64,000 nt of DNA from Fischerella thermalis PCC 7521. GTDB taxonomy: Bacteria > Cyanobacteriota > Cyanobacteriia > Cyanobacteriales > Nostocaceae. Under the pieces are notes generated by a model. It saw only the letters and a list, made by a program, of their open reading frames with translations, was not told the DNA's origin and ran no database searches. Positions 8,950 through 17,567 of the stretch are shown here, in pieces. Location of the stretch: NCBI RefSeq assembly GCF_000317225.1, contig NZ_AJLL01000106.1, positions 62,001 through 126,000 of the forward strand, written 5' to 3'. The position numbers and the translations under genes were made by a program. Positions within the stretch are counted from its first letter, which is position 1. Each line of letters begins with the position of its first letter.

Positions 8950-9669
8950 ATGAGCAGTAATTTAGCAACTAAATTGCGTGTAGGCACCAAAAAAGCCCAC
9001 ACAATGGCAGAAAACGTTGGTTTTGTCAAGTGTTTTTTAAAAGGAGTTGTAGAGAAAAACTCTTACCGCAAACTGGTTGCCAACCTCTACTTCGTGTATT
9101 CAGCGATGGAAGAGGAAATGCAAAAGCACAAAGATCACCCTATTGTTTCCAAAATTAATTTTCTGGAGCTATACAGACAACACAGCTTAGAAAAAGACCT
9201 GACTTATTACTACGGTACTAACTGGCGGGAACAAATCCAACTCTCCCCAGCAGGACAAGCCTATGTTGGGCGCATCCGGGAAATTTCTGAAAAAGAACCA
9301 GAATTGTTAGTTGCTCATTCTTACACCCGTTATCTGGGTGATTTGTCTGGGGGACAAATTCTCAAAGGAATTGCCCAAACAGCAATGAACCTGAATGGGG
9401 ATGGTGTCGCCTTCTATGAATTTGCAGATATTGACGACGAAAAAGCATTCAAAAACAAATATCGTCAAGCCTTGGACGAACTCCCGATTGATGAAGCTAC
9501 AGCCGATCGCATTGTTCAGGAAGCAAACGACGCCTTTGGTATGAACATGAAGATGTTCAACGAATTAGAAGGTAATTTGATTAAAGCGATCGGGCAAATG
9601 CTTTACAACACCCTCACCCGTCGTCGGACTCGCGGTAGTACTGAAACCGGACTCGCTACAGCCGAGTAA
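8950..9669 (+). CDS. ho1: Heme oxygenase (biliverdin-producing, ferredoxin-dependent)
   Basis: This 239-residue protein opens heme to biliverdin IX-alpha, the first step of phycobilin synthesis. The proximal heme ligand is His17 in KKAHTMAENV, at the same number as in Synechocystis HO-1. The distal-helix glycine-rich segment YLGDLSGGQILKG and the FYEF motif are present. The ATG at 8950 (MSSNLATKLRVGTKKAH) fits family length; the open frame continues upstream to 8887 without known homology. It stands alone, followed by a structured element at 9761-9825. This form feeds bilin to phycobiliproteins and phytochromes. Confidence 0.96.
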   Translation: MSSNLATKLRVGTKKAHTMAENVGFVKCFLKGVVEKNSYRKLVANLYFVYSAMEEEMQKHKDHPIVSKINFLELYRQHSLEKDLTYYYGTNWREQIQLSPAGQAYVGRIREISEKEPELLVAHSYTRYLGDLSGGQILKGIAQTAMNLNGDGVAFYEFADIDDEKAFKNKYRQALDELPIDEATADRIVQEANDAFGMNMKMFNELEGNLIKAIGQMLYNTLTRRRTRGSTETGLATAE

Positions 9670-9760
9670 AAGCTGTAACAATTTTGGATTTTGGATTGTA
9701 GAAAACAATAATTAGTTGCCAATCTAAAATCAGATAGTACTAAATCTTGGTATAAAAATC

Positions 9761-9825
9761 TTAGGGGTAGTAGCCTTGAGATTACCTGTAGCAGGCATGG
9801 GTAAGCGCAAGGAGACTACCCCTAA
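9761..9825. ncRNA. Candidate structured RNA or repeat with three nested helices
   Basis: Three helices nest on one axis: TTAGGGGTAGT (9761-9771) with ACTACCCCTAA (9815-9825), CCTTG (9774-9778) with CAAGG (9808-9812), and TTACC (9782-9786) with GGTAA (9800-9804). An A-rich tail follows on the plus strand. It may be a 3' structure of the heme oxygenase mRNA, a small RNA, or a mobile hairpin; transcription cannot be seen from sequence. Confidence 0.45.
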
Positions 9826-10004
9826 ACAATTAAAAATTAAAAATGAAAAATCAAAAGTTGGGATAAGAATAGTAGAGTTTCGGCTTAAAATAACAGAGGT
9901 TAATTTCCACACTCAATTAAGTTCAGTATTTAGCAAAATAATATAGTTACAAGTTAAGTACTGGAATTTACTTATTTCTAAGACTAGAAAAAATCATTCC
10001 CAGC
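9826..10004. other. Intergenic upstream of cobW
   Basis: This AT-rich sequence lies before the CobW-type gene. No cobalamin riboswitch and no clear Zur-type palindrome was seen. Confidence 0.4.
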
Positions 10005-11051
10005 ATGGCTACAAAAATTCCTGTCACCGTAATCACTGGTTTTTTAGGAAGTGGTAAAACAACTTTGATTCGCCACTTATTACAAAATAATCAAGGACGA
10101 CGCATTGCTGTTCTCGTCAATGAATTTGGTGAACTTGGTATAGATGGCGAACTATTGAAATCCTGTCAAATTTGTCCAGAAGATGGTGAGAGTGAAGATA
10201 ACATTTTTGAATTAACCAATGGTTGCTTGTGCTGCACAGTGCAGGAAGAATTTTTGCCCACAATGCAACAATTACTCAAGCGACGCGATCGCATCGATTG
10301 TATTTTGATCGAAACCTCTGGTTTAGCATTACCAAAACCATTAGTAAAAGCATTTCGCTGGCCAGAAATTCGTTCCGGTGCTACAGTTGATGCTGTAATC
10401 ACCGTCGTCGATTGTGCAGCAGTAGCAGCTGGAACCTTTGCCAGTGATCCACAAGCAGTAGAAGCACAAAGACAAGCAGATGATAGCTTAGAGCACGAAA
10501 CACCCTTACAAGAATTATTTGAAGACCAACTAGCTTGTGCAGACTTAGTTATTTTAAATAAAACTGATCTAATCGATCAAGAAACAAAAGCAAAAGTTGA
10601 GGATTTAGTTAAACAAGAATTACCCAGAGTCGTCAAGATCGTAGAAAGTAATAAAGGTCAACTTGATCCATCTATCTTATTAGGATTTAAAGCCGCAGTT
10701 GAAGAAAACTTAGATACTCGTCCCAGCCACCACGACACCGAAGAAGATCACGATCACGACGAAGAAATCACAGCAACGCACTTAATTTTAGACCGTGATT
10801 TTGACCCGCAAATACTACAAAAACAATTGCAAACTCTTACCCAACAACAAGAAATTTACCGGATTAAAGGCTTTGTCGCAGTACCTAACAAACCCATGCG
10901 CTTAGTTATGCAAGGCGTAGGGACACGTTTTGAACAATTTTACGATCGCCCTTGGCAACCAGATGAAGTAAAGCAAACCCAGCTAGTTTTTATTGGTCGC
11001 AAGCTCAATCTTACTGAAATTGCAGCACAGTTAGAAGCGAGTTTGTGTTAA
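10005..11051 (+). CDS. cobW: CobW-family GTP-binding metallochaperone
   Basis: This 348-residue G3E-family GTPase has Walker A GFLGSGKT at residues 12-19, the metal-binding C-x-C-C motif GCLCC with Cys74, Cys76 and Cys77, the ESNKG/ETSGLALP switch region, and the NKTD guanine-specificity motif. A His/Asp-rich linker (HHDTEEDHDHDEE) near residues 241-253 separates the GTPase domain from the C-terminal CobW_C domain. Family members deliver metal ions, either cobalt for cobalamin synthesis or zinc in zinc-starved cells. No cobalt or zinc partner gene adjoins it, so the metal is not fixed here, although length and layout suit CobW. Confidence 0.85.
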   Translation: MATKIPVTVITGFLGSGKTTLIRHLLQNNQGRRIAVLVNEFGELGIDGELLKSCQICPEDGESEDNIFELTNGCLCCTVQEEFLPTMQQLLKRRDRIDCILIETSGLALPKPLVKAFRWPEIRSGATVDAVITVVDCAAVAAGTFASDPQAVEAQRQADDSLEHETPLQELFEDQLACADLVILNKTDLIDQETKAKVEDLVKQELPRVVKIVESNKGQLDPSILLGFKAAVEENLDTRPSHHDTEEDHDHDEEITATHLILDRDFDPQILQKQLQTLTQQQEIYRIKGFVAVPNKPMRLVMQGVGTRFEQFYDRPWQPDEVKQTQLVFIGRKLNLTEIAAQLEASLC

Positions 11052-11163
11052 TTTATTGCCTGGTCACAAGCCTAGTGAATTACAGGACAGATCATTCGTT
11101 CTGGAGGAGGGCAATAGTTGATCACAACCTCATATTTACTCACTATTTCTATTTGTAATAGCT

Positions 11164-11637
11164 ATGACGATCGCTCAACTGTTTAATATTGCCAATCTTT
11201 ACGTTTTACCTTTTTGGGCTTTGATGATTTTCTTACCCAACTGGAAAATTACTCGTCGGGTAATGGAATCATATATTCCTTTTGTGCCATTAGCATTAGC
11301 TTATATATATTTATTTGTCAGCAGCATTACACCAGAAAATGCCCAAGCATTATCGAATCCTCAATTAGCAGACATTGCCAAATTTTTCGCTGATGAAACA
11401 GCTGCTGCTACAGGTTGGATTCATTTTTTAGTAATGGATTTGTTTGTCGGTCGCCACATTTATTTACAAGGACAGAAAACAGGGATTTGGACAATTCATT
11501 CCCTTGCCTTATGTTTGTTTGCTGGGCCAATGGGATTACTTTCTCACATTTTGACTTACTGGATAGCGAAGAAATTTTTCCCAAATTCACAAAATGAGGC
11601 AACAACAGTAGCAGAAAAAACTGTGTCATCTACATAA
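11164..11637 (+). CDS. ABA4-like (DUF4281) membrane protein
   Basis: This 157-residue protein has four hydrophobic segments. The block FNIANLYVLPFWALMIFLP at the N-terminus and WIHFLVMDLFVGRHIYLQG around residues 84-102 match the ABA4/DUF4281 family. In plants ABA4 is needed for neoxanthin synthesis, and in cyanobacteria related proteins have been tied to carotenoid modification. Here the role in carotenoid metabolism is inferred from the family. The ATG at 11164 has no strong ribosome-binding site. The gene converges on dcd, and a strong shared hairpin separates the two. Confidence 0.85.
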   Translation: MTIAQLFNIANLYVLPFWALMIFLPNWKITRRVMESYIPFVPLALAYIYLFVSSITPENAQALSNPQLADIAKFFADETAAATGWIHFLVMDLFVGRHIYLQGQKTGIWTIHSLALCLFAGPMGLLSHILTYWIAKKFFPNSQNEATTVAEKTVSST

Positions 11638-11654
11638 TTATTTTCAATTGTTGG

Positions 11655-11685
11655 TTTAAGGTGTGTTAGGGTAACACACCTTAAA
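11655..11685. terminator. Bidirectional terminator between ABA4-like gene and dcd
   Basis: A perfect 14-bp stem, TTTAAGGTGTGTTA (11655-11668) and TAACACACCTTAAA (11672-11685), has a three-base GGG loop. A-rich and T-rich edges allow it to stop transcripts from both converging genes. Confidence 0.85.
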
Positions 11686-11687
11686 AA

Positions 11688-12287
11688 CTAGACTTTAGCA
11701 AGAGTCACTTTTTCTTGCTGATCTTGATATTTACCCTGACGTGCTTCATAACTAATAGCGCAGGGTTCACCTTCTAAAAATAGTAATTGCACAACGCCTT
11801 CATTAGCATAAATCCGACAGTCAGCACTAGAAGAATTAGAAAATTCTAAAGTTAAATGACCACGCCACGCAGCCTCCGCAGGAGTTAGATTCGCGATTAT
11901 ACCGCATCTTGCATAGGTAGATTTGCCAATGCAAATTACTGTTATATTGTCTGGCACTTCCAACCTTTCCAAGGCGACCCCTAAACCGTAGGAGTGTGCA
12001 GGTAGGATGAAGTAGCTGCCATTAGCATCTGTATGCAATGGTGTTGGTTCCAAATTGTGAGGATTAAAGTTTTTGGGATCAACAACAGTTCCAGGAATGT
12101 GGCGAAAAATTCGGAACTCAACAGGAGAAAGCCGTATATCATACCCGTAAGAAGACAAGCCATAGCTGATAACACGGCGTAAGTGTGGAGCATCTGAATC
12201 TTTAATTTCTCGAATCAGGCTAGGCTCAAAGGGTTCAATCATAGCCTTTTGAGCCATTTGAGAAATCCAAATATCGTTCTTAATCAC
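11688..12287 (-). CDS. dcd: dCTP deaminase
   Basis: This 199-residue enzyme deaminates dCTP to dUTP and so feeds thymidylate synthesis. The signature GKSTYARCGIIANLTPAEAAW, then GHLTLEFSNSS, contains the Ser-x-x-x-Arg pair and the catalytic Glu of the dCTP deaminase/dUTPase fold. ISYGLSSYGYDIRLSP near the N-terminus is the other conserved block. The start is a GTG at 12287 (MIKNDIWISQMAQKAMIEPF), which matches the conserved N-terminus of homologues. Its 3' end nearly touches the bidirectional terminator shared with the ABA4-like gene. Confidence 0.95.
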   Translation of the reverse strand: MIKNDIWISQMAQKAMIEPFEPSLIREIKDSDAPHLRRVISYGLSSYGYDIRLSPVEFRIFRHIPGTVVDPKNFNPHNLEPTPLHTDANGSYFILPAHSYGLGVALERLEVPDNITVICIGKSTYARCGIIANLTPAEAAWRGHLTLEFSNSSSADCRIYANEGVVQLLFLEGEPCAISYEARQGKYQDQQEKVTLAKV

Positions 12288-12440
12288 AAGTAGAGAATAA
12301 TCGAAAAACCAAATTATATAGAATATCCTGAATTGGACATGGGCGATAGGGGGTAGGTGATTAGGGAGCAGCTTAAGTAGAAATAATCTTTAATTCTTAA
12401 TTTCCTGTTCCTAGCCCCCAGTAACCGTTTCGCGATCGCC

Positions 12441-12977
12441 TCAAGGTTGATGACTGCGACGAATCTCTGTGATTTGATCCGCTACTTCCAGAATCGACTT
12501 GGGCATATCTGGCCCTGTGAGAATGATATCAACATGAGCAGGACGTTTTGCCAAAAAGGCTATAACTTCCGTTTCTGGAATCAAGCCAAAGTTAATTGCT
12601 AAACTTAACTCATCTAAGACAACGAGAGAATACTGAGCTTCACATACGACCTTTTGTGTATGTTGCCACAACTTTTGTAAGGCTTGAGTTTCGCTTTCAT
12701 CAAGGTGTGGTGTATCGATACAACGAGGCAAATCACAACGAATCCAATCTAAATTTTGCCCCAACCGAATCGGGCGTTCATGTCCTTGATGAATGCCTCC
12801 TTTGAGAAATTGCACTATTAACACTGGCGTACCTTGACCAGCGATTCTCAGTGCTTGAGCCATCACACTAGTAAAAAAACTACGATGCGTACTCGTGAAA
12901 ACTTGTACGAGTCCTTTTATCGAGTATGGTAGGCTGAGTATCAAATTTTCGTTTGGAGTTTCTAGCTGGGCAATCAT
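12441..12977 (-). CDS. BtuR/CobO-like protein with degenerate P-loop
   Basis: This 178-residue protein follows the layout of ATP:corrinoid adenosyltransferases: LVQVFT at residues 23-28, AQALRIAGQGTPVLIVQFLKGG, then VVLDELSLAINFGL in the Walker B position and VDIILTGPDMP near the end. Where BtuR has the Walker A TGxGKGKTT, this protein has TSTHRSFFT (28-36), so the Gly and Lys that bind ATP phosphates are gone. Adenosyltransferase activity is therefore doubtful. It lies divergent from the adenylate-kinase-like gene across a 361-base regulatory gap. It may be a corrinoid-binding or regulatory derivative. Confidence 0.75.
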   Translation of the reverse strand: MIAQLETPNENLILSLPYSIKGLVQVFTSTHRSFFTSVMAQALRIAGQGTPVLIVQFLKGGIHQGHERPIRLGQNLDWIRCDLPRCIDTPHLDESETQALQKLWQHTQKVVCEAQYSLVVLDELSLAINFGLIPETEVIAFLAKRPAHVDIILTGPDMPKSILEVADQITEIRRSHQP

Positions 12978-13338
12978 AAGTGAATATAAAAAAATACAAT
13001 AGATTAAAGCGTTGTCGCGGAGGTTTGTTCTGGTAAGTCTGCTTGTATAATCAAACTATTTTTAGGATATGTAGTTTATTTGGCAAGTTGCATTCTTAGT
13101 CAAACACTACCTCTGTACTCAAGTCAAGGTTTGTAAAGATTTTATTTTTGGTTTGACTTATGAAAAGATTGGTAAAAATTAAAACACATAATTTCCAATT
13201 TCAATCAAAGGAAGAAATTTAGGTAAATCGCTAAATAATCTGAAAAATTCCGGAATTTTTCAGATATTAAATTTTCTTTTAACTCAGCAAAACAGACTTA
13301 GACAGTTGTGAAATTGACAAGACCAGGAGTTTAGTGTT
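12978..13338. promoter_or_regulatory. Divergent regulatory region with a perfect 28-bp palindrome
   Basis: This gap separates two divergent genes. A perfect palindrome spans 13238-13265 with arms of 14 bases (ATCTGAAAAATTCC and its complement) and no loop. Its edge is about 73 bases before the GTG of the kinase-like gene. It could bind a dimeric repressor or fold as an RNA hairpin. Confidence 0.55.
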
Positions 13339-13893
13339 GTGAGATTAGTGATTGTGGGAGGTTCAGGATCTGGGAAAAGTACTCAAGCGCAAAAGCTATG
13401 TAGTCAATTAGAAATTCCTTTGATCGCAACAGGTGAGCTATTGCGTCAAGCAATTGCTAACTTTACCAACTTGGGTCGCTTTGCACAACCATACATGGCA
13501 ACAGGGGAGTTAGTACCAGATGAGGTGATTATTGAATTTATCCTGACTCAACTCAAGCAGCCTGATGCTAAACGTGGTTGGGTGTTAGAAGGTTATCCTC
13601 GTACAGCCTTTCAAGCAGAAGAATTAGATTTTTTGTTGGATCAATTAGGACAACAATTAACTTGGGCAATTTATCTACAAGTACCACAAGCTGTTATGGT
13701 GAGCCGTGCTTTAGGACGTTCTCTTCCAGATGATCAACCAGAAATTGTCCAACGTCGCGTTGAGTTATTTTACGATCGCACCATTCCGATCTTGGAATAT
13801 TACGACCGTCGCCGCCGCCTCCTAACCATTAACGGCGACCAATCACCAGAAATGGTGTTACACAGTATTATGAATCTGCTTTCTGTTTGTTAA
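13339..13893 (+). CDS. Adenylate-kinase-like nucleoside monophosphate kinase
   Basis: This 184-residue P-loop kinase has Walker A GGSGSGKST at residues 7-15, the NMP-binding TGELLR at 31-36, and GYPRT near residue 85, all features of adenylate kinases. The lid is short (GRSLPDDQPEIVQRRVE) with no zinc-binding cysteines, as in short-form enzymes. It differs from the usual cyanobacterial adk next to secY, so the substrate may be AMP or another monophosphate. The start is the GTG at 13339, with CAGGAG nine bases upstream. A hairpin at 13916-13945 lies just after the stop. Confidence 0.8.
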   Translation: MRLVIVGGSGSGKSTQAQKLCSQLEIPLIATGELLRQAIANFTNLGRFAQPYMATGELVPDEVIIEFILTQLKQPDAKRGWVLEGYPRTAFQAEELDFLLDQLGQQLTWAIYLQVPQAVMVSRALGRSLPDDQPEIVQRRVELFYDRTIPILEYYDRRRRLLTINGDQSPEMVLHSIMNLLSVC

Positions 13894-13915
13894 GTTAGTG
13901 GTTGATTGTTAGTAG

Positions 13916-13945
13916 GTAGAGACGCGAGGAACATCGCGTCTCTAC
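13916..13945. repeat. GTAGAGACGCGA hairpin
   Basis: GTAGAGACGCGA (13916-13927) and its exact complement (13934-13945) form a 12-bp stem with a six-base loop. It is a hairpin type I recall as common in Nostocales intergenic DNA, and it may serve as the 3' end of the kinase-like gene. Confidence 0.65.
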
Positions 13946-14082
13946 ATCAGTGGTTAGTGGTCATTTGTCACTATTTATTCTCCCCACCACCCCAATTCTT
14001 AGATAGTTGTTTAAATTTATTCAAAGTGTGACCTGAAAGGATACTCTGAAGGCAGTGTCTTATAAAATTTGAGGCTACTGCA

Positions 14083-14823
14083 ATGGTTTGGCAGCGTCCA
14101 GACGGTCGGCAACCTTACGAACTCCGTCCCGTTACCTTTCATCAAGACTTTACTCGCTTTGCCTGTGGTTCGGTTTTGGCAATAGCTGGCGAGACGAAGG
14201 TGCTGTGTACTGTCAGTGTGATTGAAGGAGTCCCTAAGTTTCTTGCTGGTACTGGCAAAGGTTGGCTTACTGCTGAGTACCGTATGTTACCAACTGCTAC
14301 TCACCAAAGACAAGAACGAGAATTTTTGAAATTATCTGGACGGACTCAGGAAATCCAACGTTTAATCGGACGTAGTCTACGAGCAGCAGTAGATTTAGAA
14401 TTACTGGGAGAACGTACGCTGACTGTGGATGCGGATGTTTTACAAGCAGATGCAGGCACCAGAACCACAGCGATTACAGGCGGTTTTGTTGCTCTTGCAC
14501 ATGCAATTTCTAAATTATTGCAGCAAGGGGTTTTAGAGCGATCGCCCCTTGTTGGACAAGTGGCAGCTGTTTCTGTAGGCTTATTAAAGGGAGAGCCTTT
14601 TTTAGATTTAAACTACGTTGAAGATGTTGCCGCTACAGTAGATTTTAACGTGGTGATGAATGAGCATTTAGGAATTATTGAAGCTCAAGGAACTGCGGAA
14701 GAAGGCTGTTTTAGCCGTTCCCAGTTGAATCAGCTTCTAGATTTTGCTGAAAAAGGAATTCAAAATTTATTAGCTGCCCAACGACAAGCGATCCCTGATT
14801 GGCATCAAATATATCAAGGATAA
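14083..14823 (+). CDS. rph: Ribonuclease PH
   Basis: This 246-residue phosphorolytic 3'-to-5' exoribonuclease trims tRNA 3' ends. It starts [17 protein letters not shown], followed by the conserved [18 protein letters not shown] and [17 protein letters not shown]. The phosphate-binding and RNA-binding signature [21 protein letters not shown] and the acidic catalytic stretch [20 protein letters not shown] are intact, as is [17 protein letters not shown]. Length is standard. A gap of about 190 bases separates it from the upstream gene, so it probably has its own promoter. Confidence 0.97.
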   Translation: MVWQRPDGRQPYELRPVTFHQDFTRFACGSVLAIAGETKVLCTVSVIEGVPKFLAGTGKGWLTAEYRMLPTATHQRQEREFLKLSGRTQEIQRLIGRSLRAAVDLELLGERTLTVDADVLQADAGTRTTAITGGFVALAHAISKLLQQGVLERSPLVGQVAAVSVGLLKGEPFLDLNYVEDVAATVDFNVVMNEHLGIIEAQGTAEEGCFSRSQLNQLLDFAEKGIQNLLAAQRQAIPDWHQIYQG

Positions 14824-15097
14824 GAAAATCAGTGAACAGTTAACAGTGAACAATTAAAAAACTGATAGCTGATAACTGTCATTGTTACTGATGATTTTTA
14901 TTAAGATTCGGCAAGATTTTATTAAATTGCCGTAATTGGTTTGAATAAACAAGTGTTAAACCCTTCAAGAAGTTTAATGTCCAGACTCAAGTGTCAATTG
15001 TCTAGAGTTTTGACAAATGACCATTGACTATTGACTTCACGAGGTGAGTAATTTCGCTATGTAATGCTGGATATCGCCTATTATTGATGAGGAAGCG

Positions 15098-15820
15098 ATG
15101 ACAAGAAAAATTGAGGTTTTACCAGATCAAAAAGCGTTAATAGCGCGGGCTCAAGAATTAATCCTCTCGCAAACTAACGCTGCTATTGCACAGCGAGGAA
15201 AATTTACCATCGCCCTATCTGGCGGCAGTACACCCAAACCATTGTATGAAGCGATCGCTACCCAAAATCTCCCTTGGGATAAAATTCATGTCTTTTGGGG
15301 GGATGAGCGTTACGTTCCGCCGGATCATCCAGATAGTAATGAAGGTATGGCACGTCGTGCTTGGTTAGATCGTGTGGATATACCAGCAGCAAACATTCAT
15401 GCTGTACCCACAACTGAAGGTGATCCAACAGTATCTGCGGCTAAGTACGAAAAGGAACTGCAAGAGTTTTTTAATTGTCAACCTGGAGAATTTCCGGCTT
15501 TGGATGTGATTTTGCTGGGTATGGGCGATGATGCCCATACTGCTTCTTTGTTCCCGCACACAGAAGCACTAAAAGTACGCGATCGCTTAATTACTGTAGG
15601 CAACAAAGATGGTAATCCTCGTATTACCTTTACCTATCCATTTATTAATGCGGCTAGATGCGTTATTTTCGTAGTTGCTGGCGCGAACAAAAAACCAGCC
15701 CTTACCCAAGTTTTCGCACCAGAAGCTGATAACTCTACTTATCCATCCCGTCTCATTCAACCTCAAGGAGAACTTTGGTGGCTACTGGATGCAGCAGCAG
15801 GTGATGAAATTAAATTATGA
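15098..15820 (+). CDS. pgl: 6-phosphogluconolactonase
   Basis: This 240-residue enzyme hydrolyses 6-phosphogluconolactone in the oxidative pentose phosphate pathway, a main source of NADPH in darkness and in heterocysts. The phosphate-binding ALSGGSTPKPLYEAIA and the family signature GDERYVPPDHPDSNEGMAR are present, as is LLGMGDDAHTASLFPHT, which carries the catalytic acid and His. The ATG at 15098 follows GAGGAAGCG closely. The neighbours are rph and FHA genes; zwf and opcA are not in this window. Confidence 0.96.
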   Translation: MTRKIEVLPDQKALIARAQELILSQTNAAIAQRGKFTIALSGGSTPKPLYEAIATQNLPWDKIHVFWGDERYVPPDHPDSNEGMARRAWLDRVDIPAANIHAVPTTEGDPTVSAAKYEKELQEFFNCQPGEFPALDVILLGMGDDAHTASLFPHTEALKVRDRLITVGNKDGNPRITFTYPFINAARCVIFVVAGANKKPALTQVFAPEADNSTYPSRLIQPQGELWWLLDAAAGDEIKL

Positions 15821-15984
15821 ATTATGAATTATGAAGGATTAAAAATTAATTTATCCTTCTGCCAACTGAGCCTCCTGCTCTCTGCCTCATGCCTTCAAAA
15901 GTAATTGTTAAAATCGGAAGCTAGAGTTGTGCCTCTGCTTGCCAGCACTATTGTACGATGACCTAAAACAAAGGTTTAATTTCC

Positions 15985-16911
15985 ATGATCGTCTGCCCTA
16001 ACTGCAATCACCACAACCCTGATGGCGCTACCCAGTGTGAAGCTTGCTATACCCCCTTACCAGCGACTACTAACTGTCCTAGTTGTGGGGCAACCGTGCA
16101 GGCAGATGCTTCTTTTTGCGGGCAGTGTGGCTATCACCTGCGTACAGGTACTGTCACGCCAGTAGCAGCAACTGTAGCACCTGATATTCCAGTGGAAGTC
16201 CAACCGTTAGTTTCACCTGATCCACTTGTACAACCACAACCTGCATCAGTGAGTGGATCTGGCAGCTATACCACGCCTGACTCACCACCTTTGCCACCAA
16301 CGGCTGTAGCATTTCCTTCAGTTCCTTCAGTAGAAAGCAGTCCACCACCACCTCCAATTCCAGCTTTTCATGCTGAGGAAACTAGCCCGTCTCCACCACC
16401 AGCACCCCCAGAACCACCAGTTGCTGTACCACCTCCAACCGTTGCAGCCCCGCCACCAGTAGCTGTAGAACAAGAGAGTCCAGTACTAGCAAGTGAAAGT
16501 GAACCAGCACCACAACCCACGCCACCACCTCCGCCACCAGCACAACCTGTAGCACCATCACCTGCTAGAACGCAATTACAGCAAGTAACTGCCCGGCTTG
16601 TCCATGTCCAAACAGATAGGCAAATTGAGTTGCCACAGAATCTGTCTGTAATTCATATCGGTAAGCCTAATGACCGGATTCCGCCTGACGTGGATGTTTC
16701 TGGCTTTCCCAACTCAGAAATTGTTTCACGGATACACTCAGATATTCGTGTTGAGGGAGATGCTTATTATATAGAAGATGTAGGCAGTTCTAACGGCACA
16801 TACATCAATAATTTGCCCTTATTACCTGGAAACAGGCATCGTTTGAGACCAGGCGATCGCATCAGTTTAGGTAAAGGAGATCTAGTGACATTCATATTTC
16901 AAATCTCCTAA
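15985..16911 (+). CDS. Double zinc-ribbon, proline-rich, FHA-domain protein
   Basis: This 308-residue protein has three parts. Residues 1-50 hold two zinc ribbons (CPNC/CEAC and CPSC/CGQC). Residues about 75-195 are a Pro/Val/Ala-rich linker with runs such as PPPPPIP and PTPPPPPPAQP. Residues about 205-308 are an FHA domain with the phosphothreonine-binding pattern IGKPNDR, SRIHSDI and SSNGTYIN. FHA domains bind phosphothreonine peptides, so it probably responds to a Hanks-type kinase. No kinase gene adjoins it. The next gene is a second, small FHA protein on the same strand. Confidence 0.88.
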   Translation: MIVCPNCNHHNPDGATQCEACYTPLPATTNCPSCGATVQADASFCGQCGYHLRTGTVTPVAATVAPDIPVEVQPLVSPDPLVQPQPASVSGSGSYTTPDSPPLPPTAVAFPSVPSVESSPPPPPIPAFHAEETSPSPPPAPPEPPVAVPPPTVAAPPPVAVEQESPVLASESEPAPQPTPPPPPPAQPVAPSPARTQLQQVTARLVHVQTDRQIELPQNLSVIHIGKPNDRIPPDVDVSGFPNSEIVSRIHSDIRVEGDAYYIEDVGSSNGTYINNLPLLPGNRHRLRPGDRISLGKGDLVTFIFQIS

Positions 16912-16953
16912 ATGCTCAGTTATAGTGGAGGAGAATTGATACAAGCCTAGCGC

Positions 16954-17379
16954 GTGATTACACTTATCCTCTTGCACCCACTACAACCCGTTCCAGCCCA
17001 AAGTTGGACTTTTGCAGACGACGAACCAGCCATTTTGATCGGACGAGCGGCGGATAACCATGTTGTTCTGTATAGTGCTGTGGTTTCCCGTCGCCATATA
17101 GAATTAAGACGAGTAAACAATGGCTGGGAAGTCCTCAATTTAGGTGCGAACGGAACTTATGTCGATGGGAAAGCAATTGTGAGAGTACCAGTTACCGATG
17201 GAGTCATCCTCCGCCTTGCTCGTTCTGGACCGCAAATTCAAATTCGTTTAGGAATAACGACAACCACACCAGCTAGCAAGTCCCAGCGTTGCTTGCCAAC
17301 CCTCGTAAATGCAGAAAGAGAAACAGAGATTGGAGAAAAATCAGATCAAGAAATTGAAAGTTTACCCAGGAAAAGGTGA
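16954..17379 (+). CDS. Small FHA-domain protein
   Basis: This 141-residue protein is mostly one FHA domain: ILIGRAADNHVVL, then VSRRHIELR with the phosphopeptide-binding Ser-Arg-Arg-His, then LGANGTYVDGKAI. A polar tail of about 45 residues follows. The start is the GTG at 16954, 42 bases after the preceding FHA gene; a GGAGGAG lies about 20 bases upstream, which is far for a ribosome-binding site, so the exact start is uncertain. The pair is likely co-transcribed. It probably reads phosphothreonine signals, with the partner unknown. Confidence 0.82.
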   Translation: MITLILLHPLQPVPAQSWTFADDEPAILIGRAADNHVVLYSAVVSRRHIELRRVNNGWEVLNLGANGTYVDGKAIVRVPVTDGVILRLARSGPQIQIRLGITTTTPASKSQRCLPTLVNAERETEIGEKSDQEIESLPRKR

Positions 17380-17382
17380 ATG

Positions 17383-17562
17383 GTTAGTGGTTAGTTGTTA
17401 GTTGTTAGTTGTTTAATACTTACTCCCCATCACCCCATCTCCACTTCCACCAAGCAGCTAAGATAGATAAAAAAGCAACTTCAACATTTGAGGTGGACGA
17501 CTTTTAAAAACTCTATTAGTGGGCAAAATCCAAAATCCAAAATCTAAAATCTAAAATCGGAT
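17383..17562. repeat. Two short-tandem-repeat arrays
   Basis: The first array (about 17383-17415) repeats GTTAGTTGTTA. The second (about 17525-17558) repeats CCAAAATC and CTAAAATC. Both unit types recur elsewhere in the window between genes. Confidence 0.65.
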
Positions 17563-17567
17563 AACCC

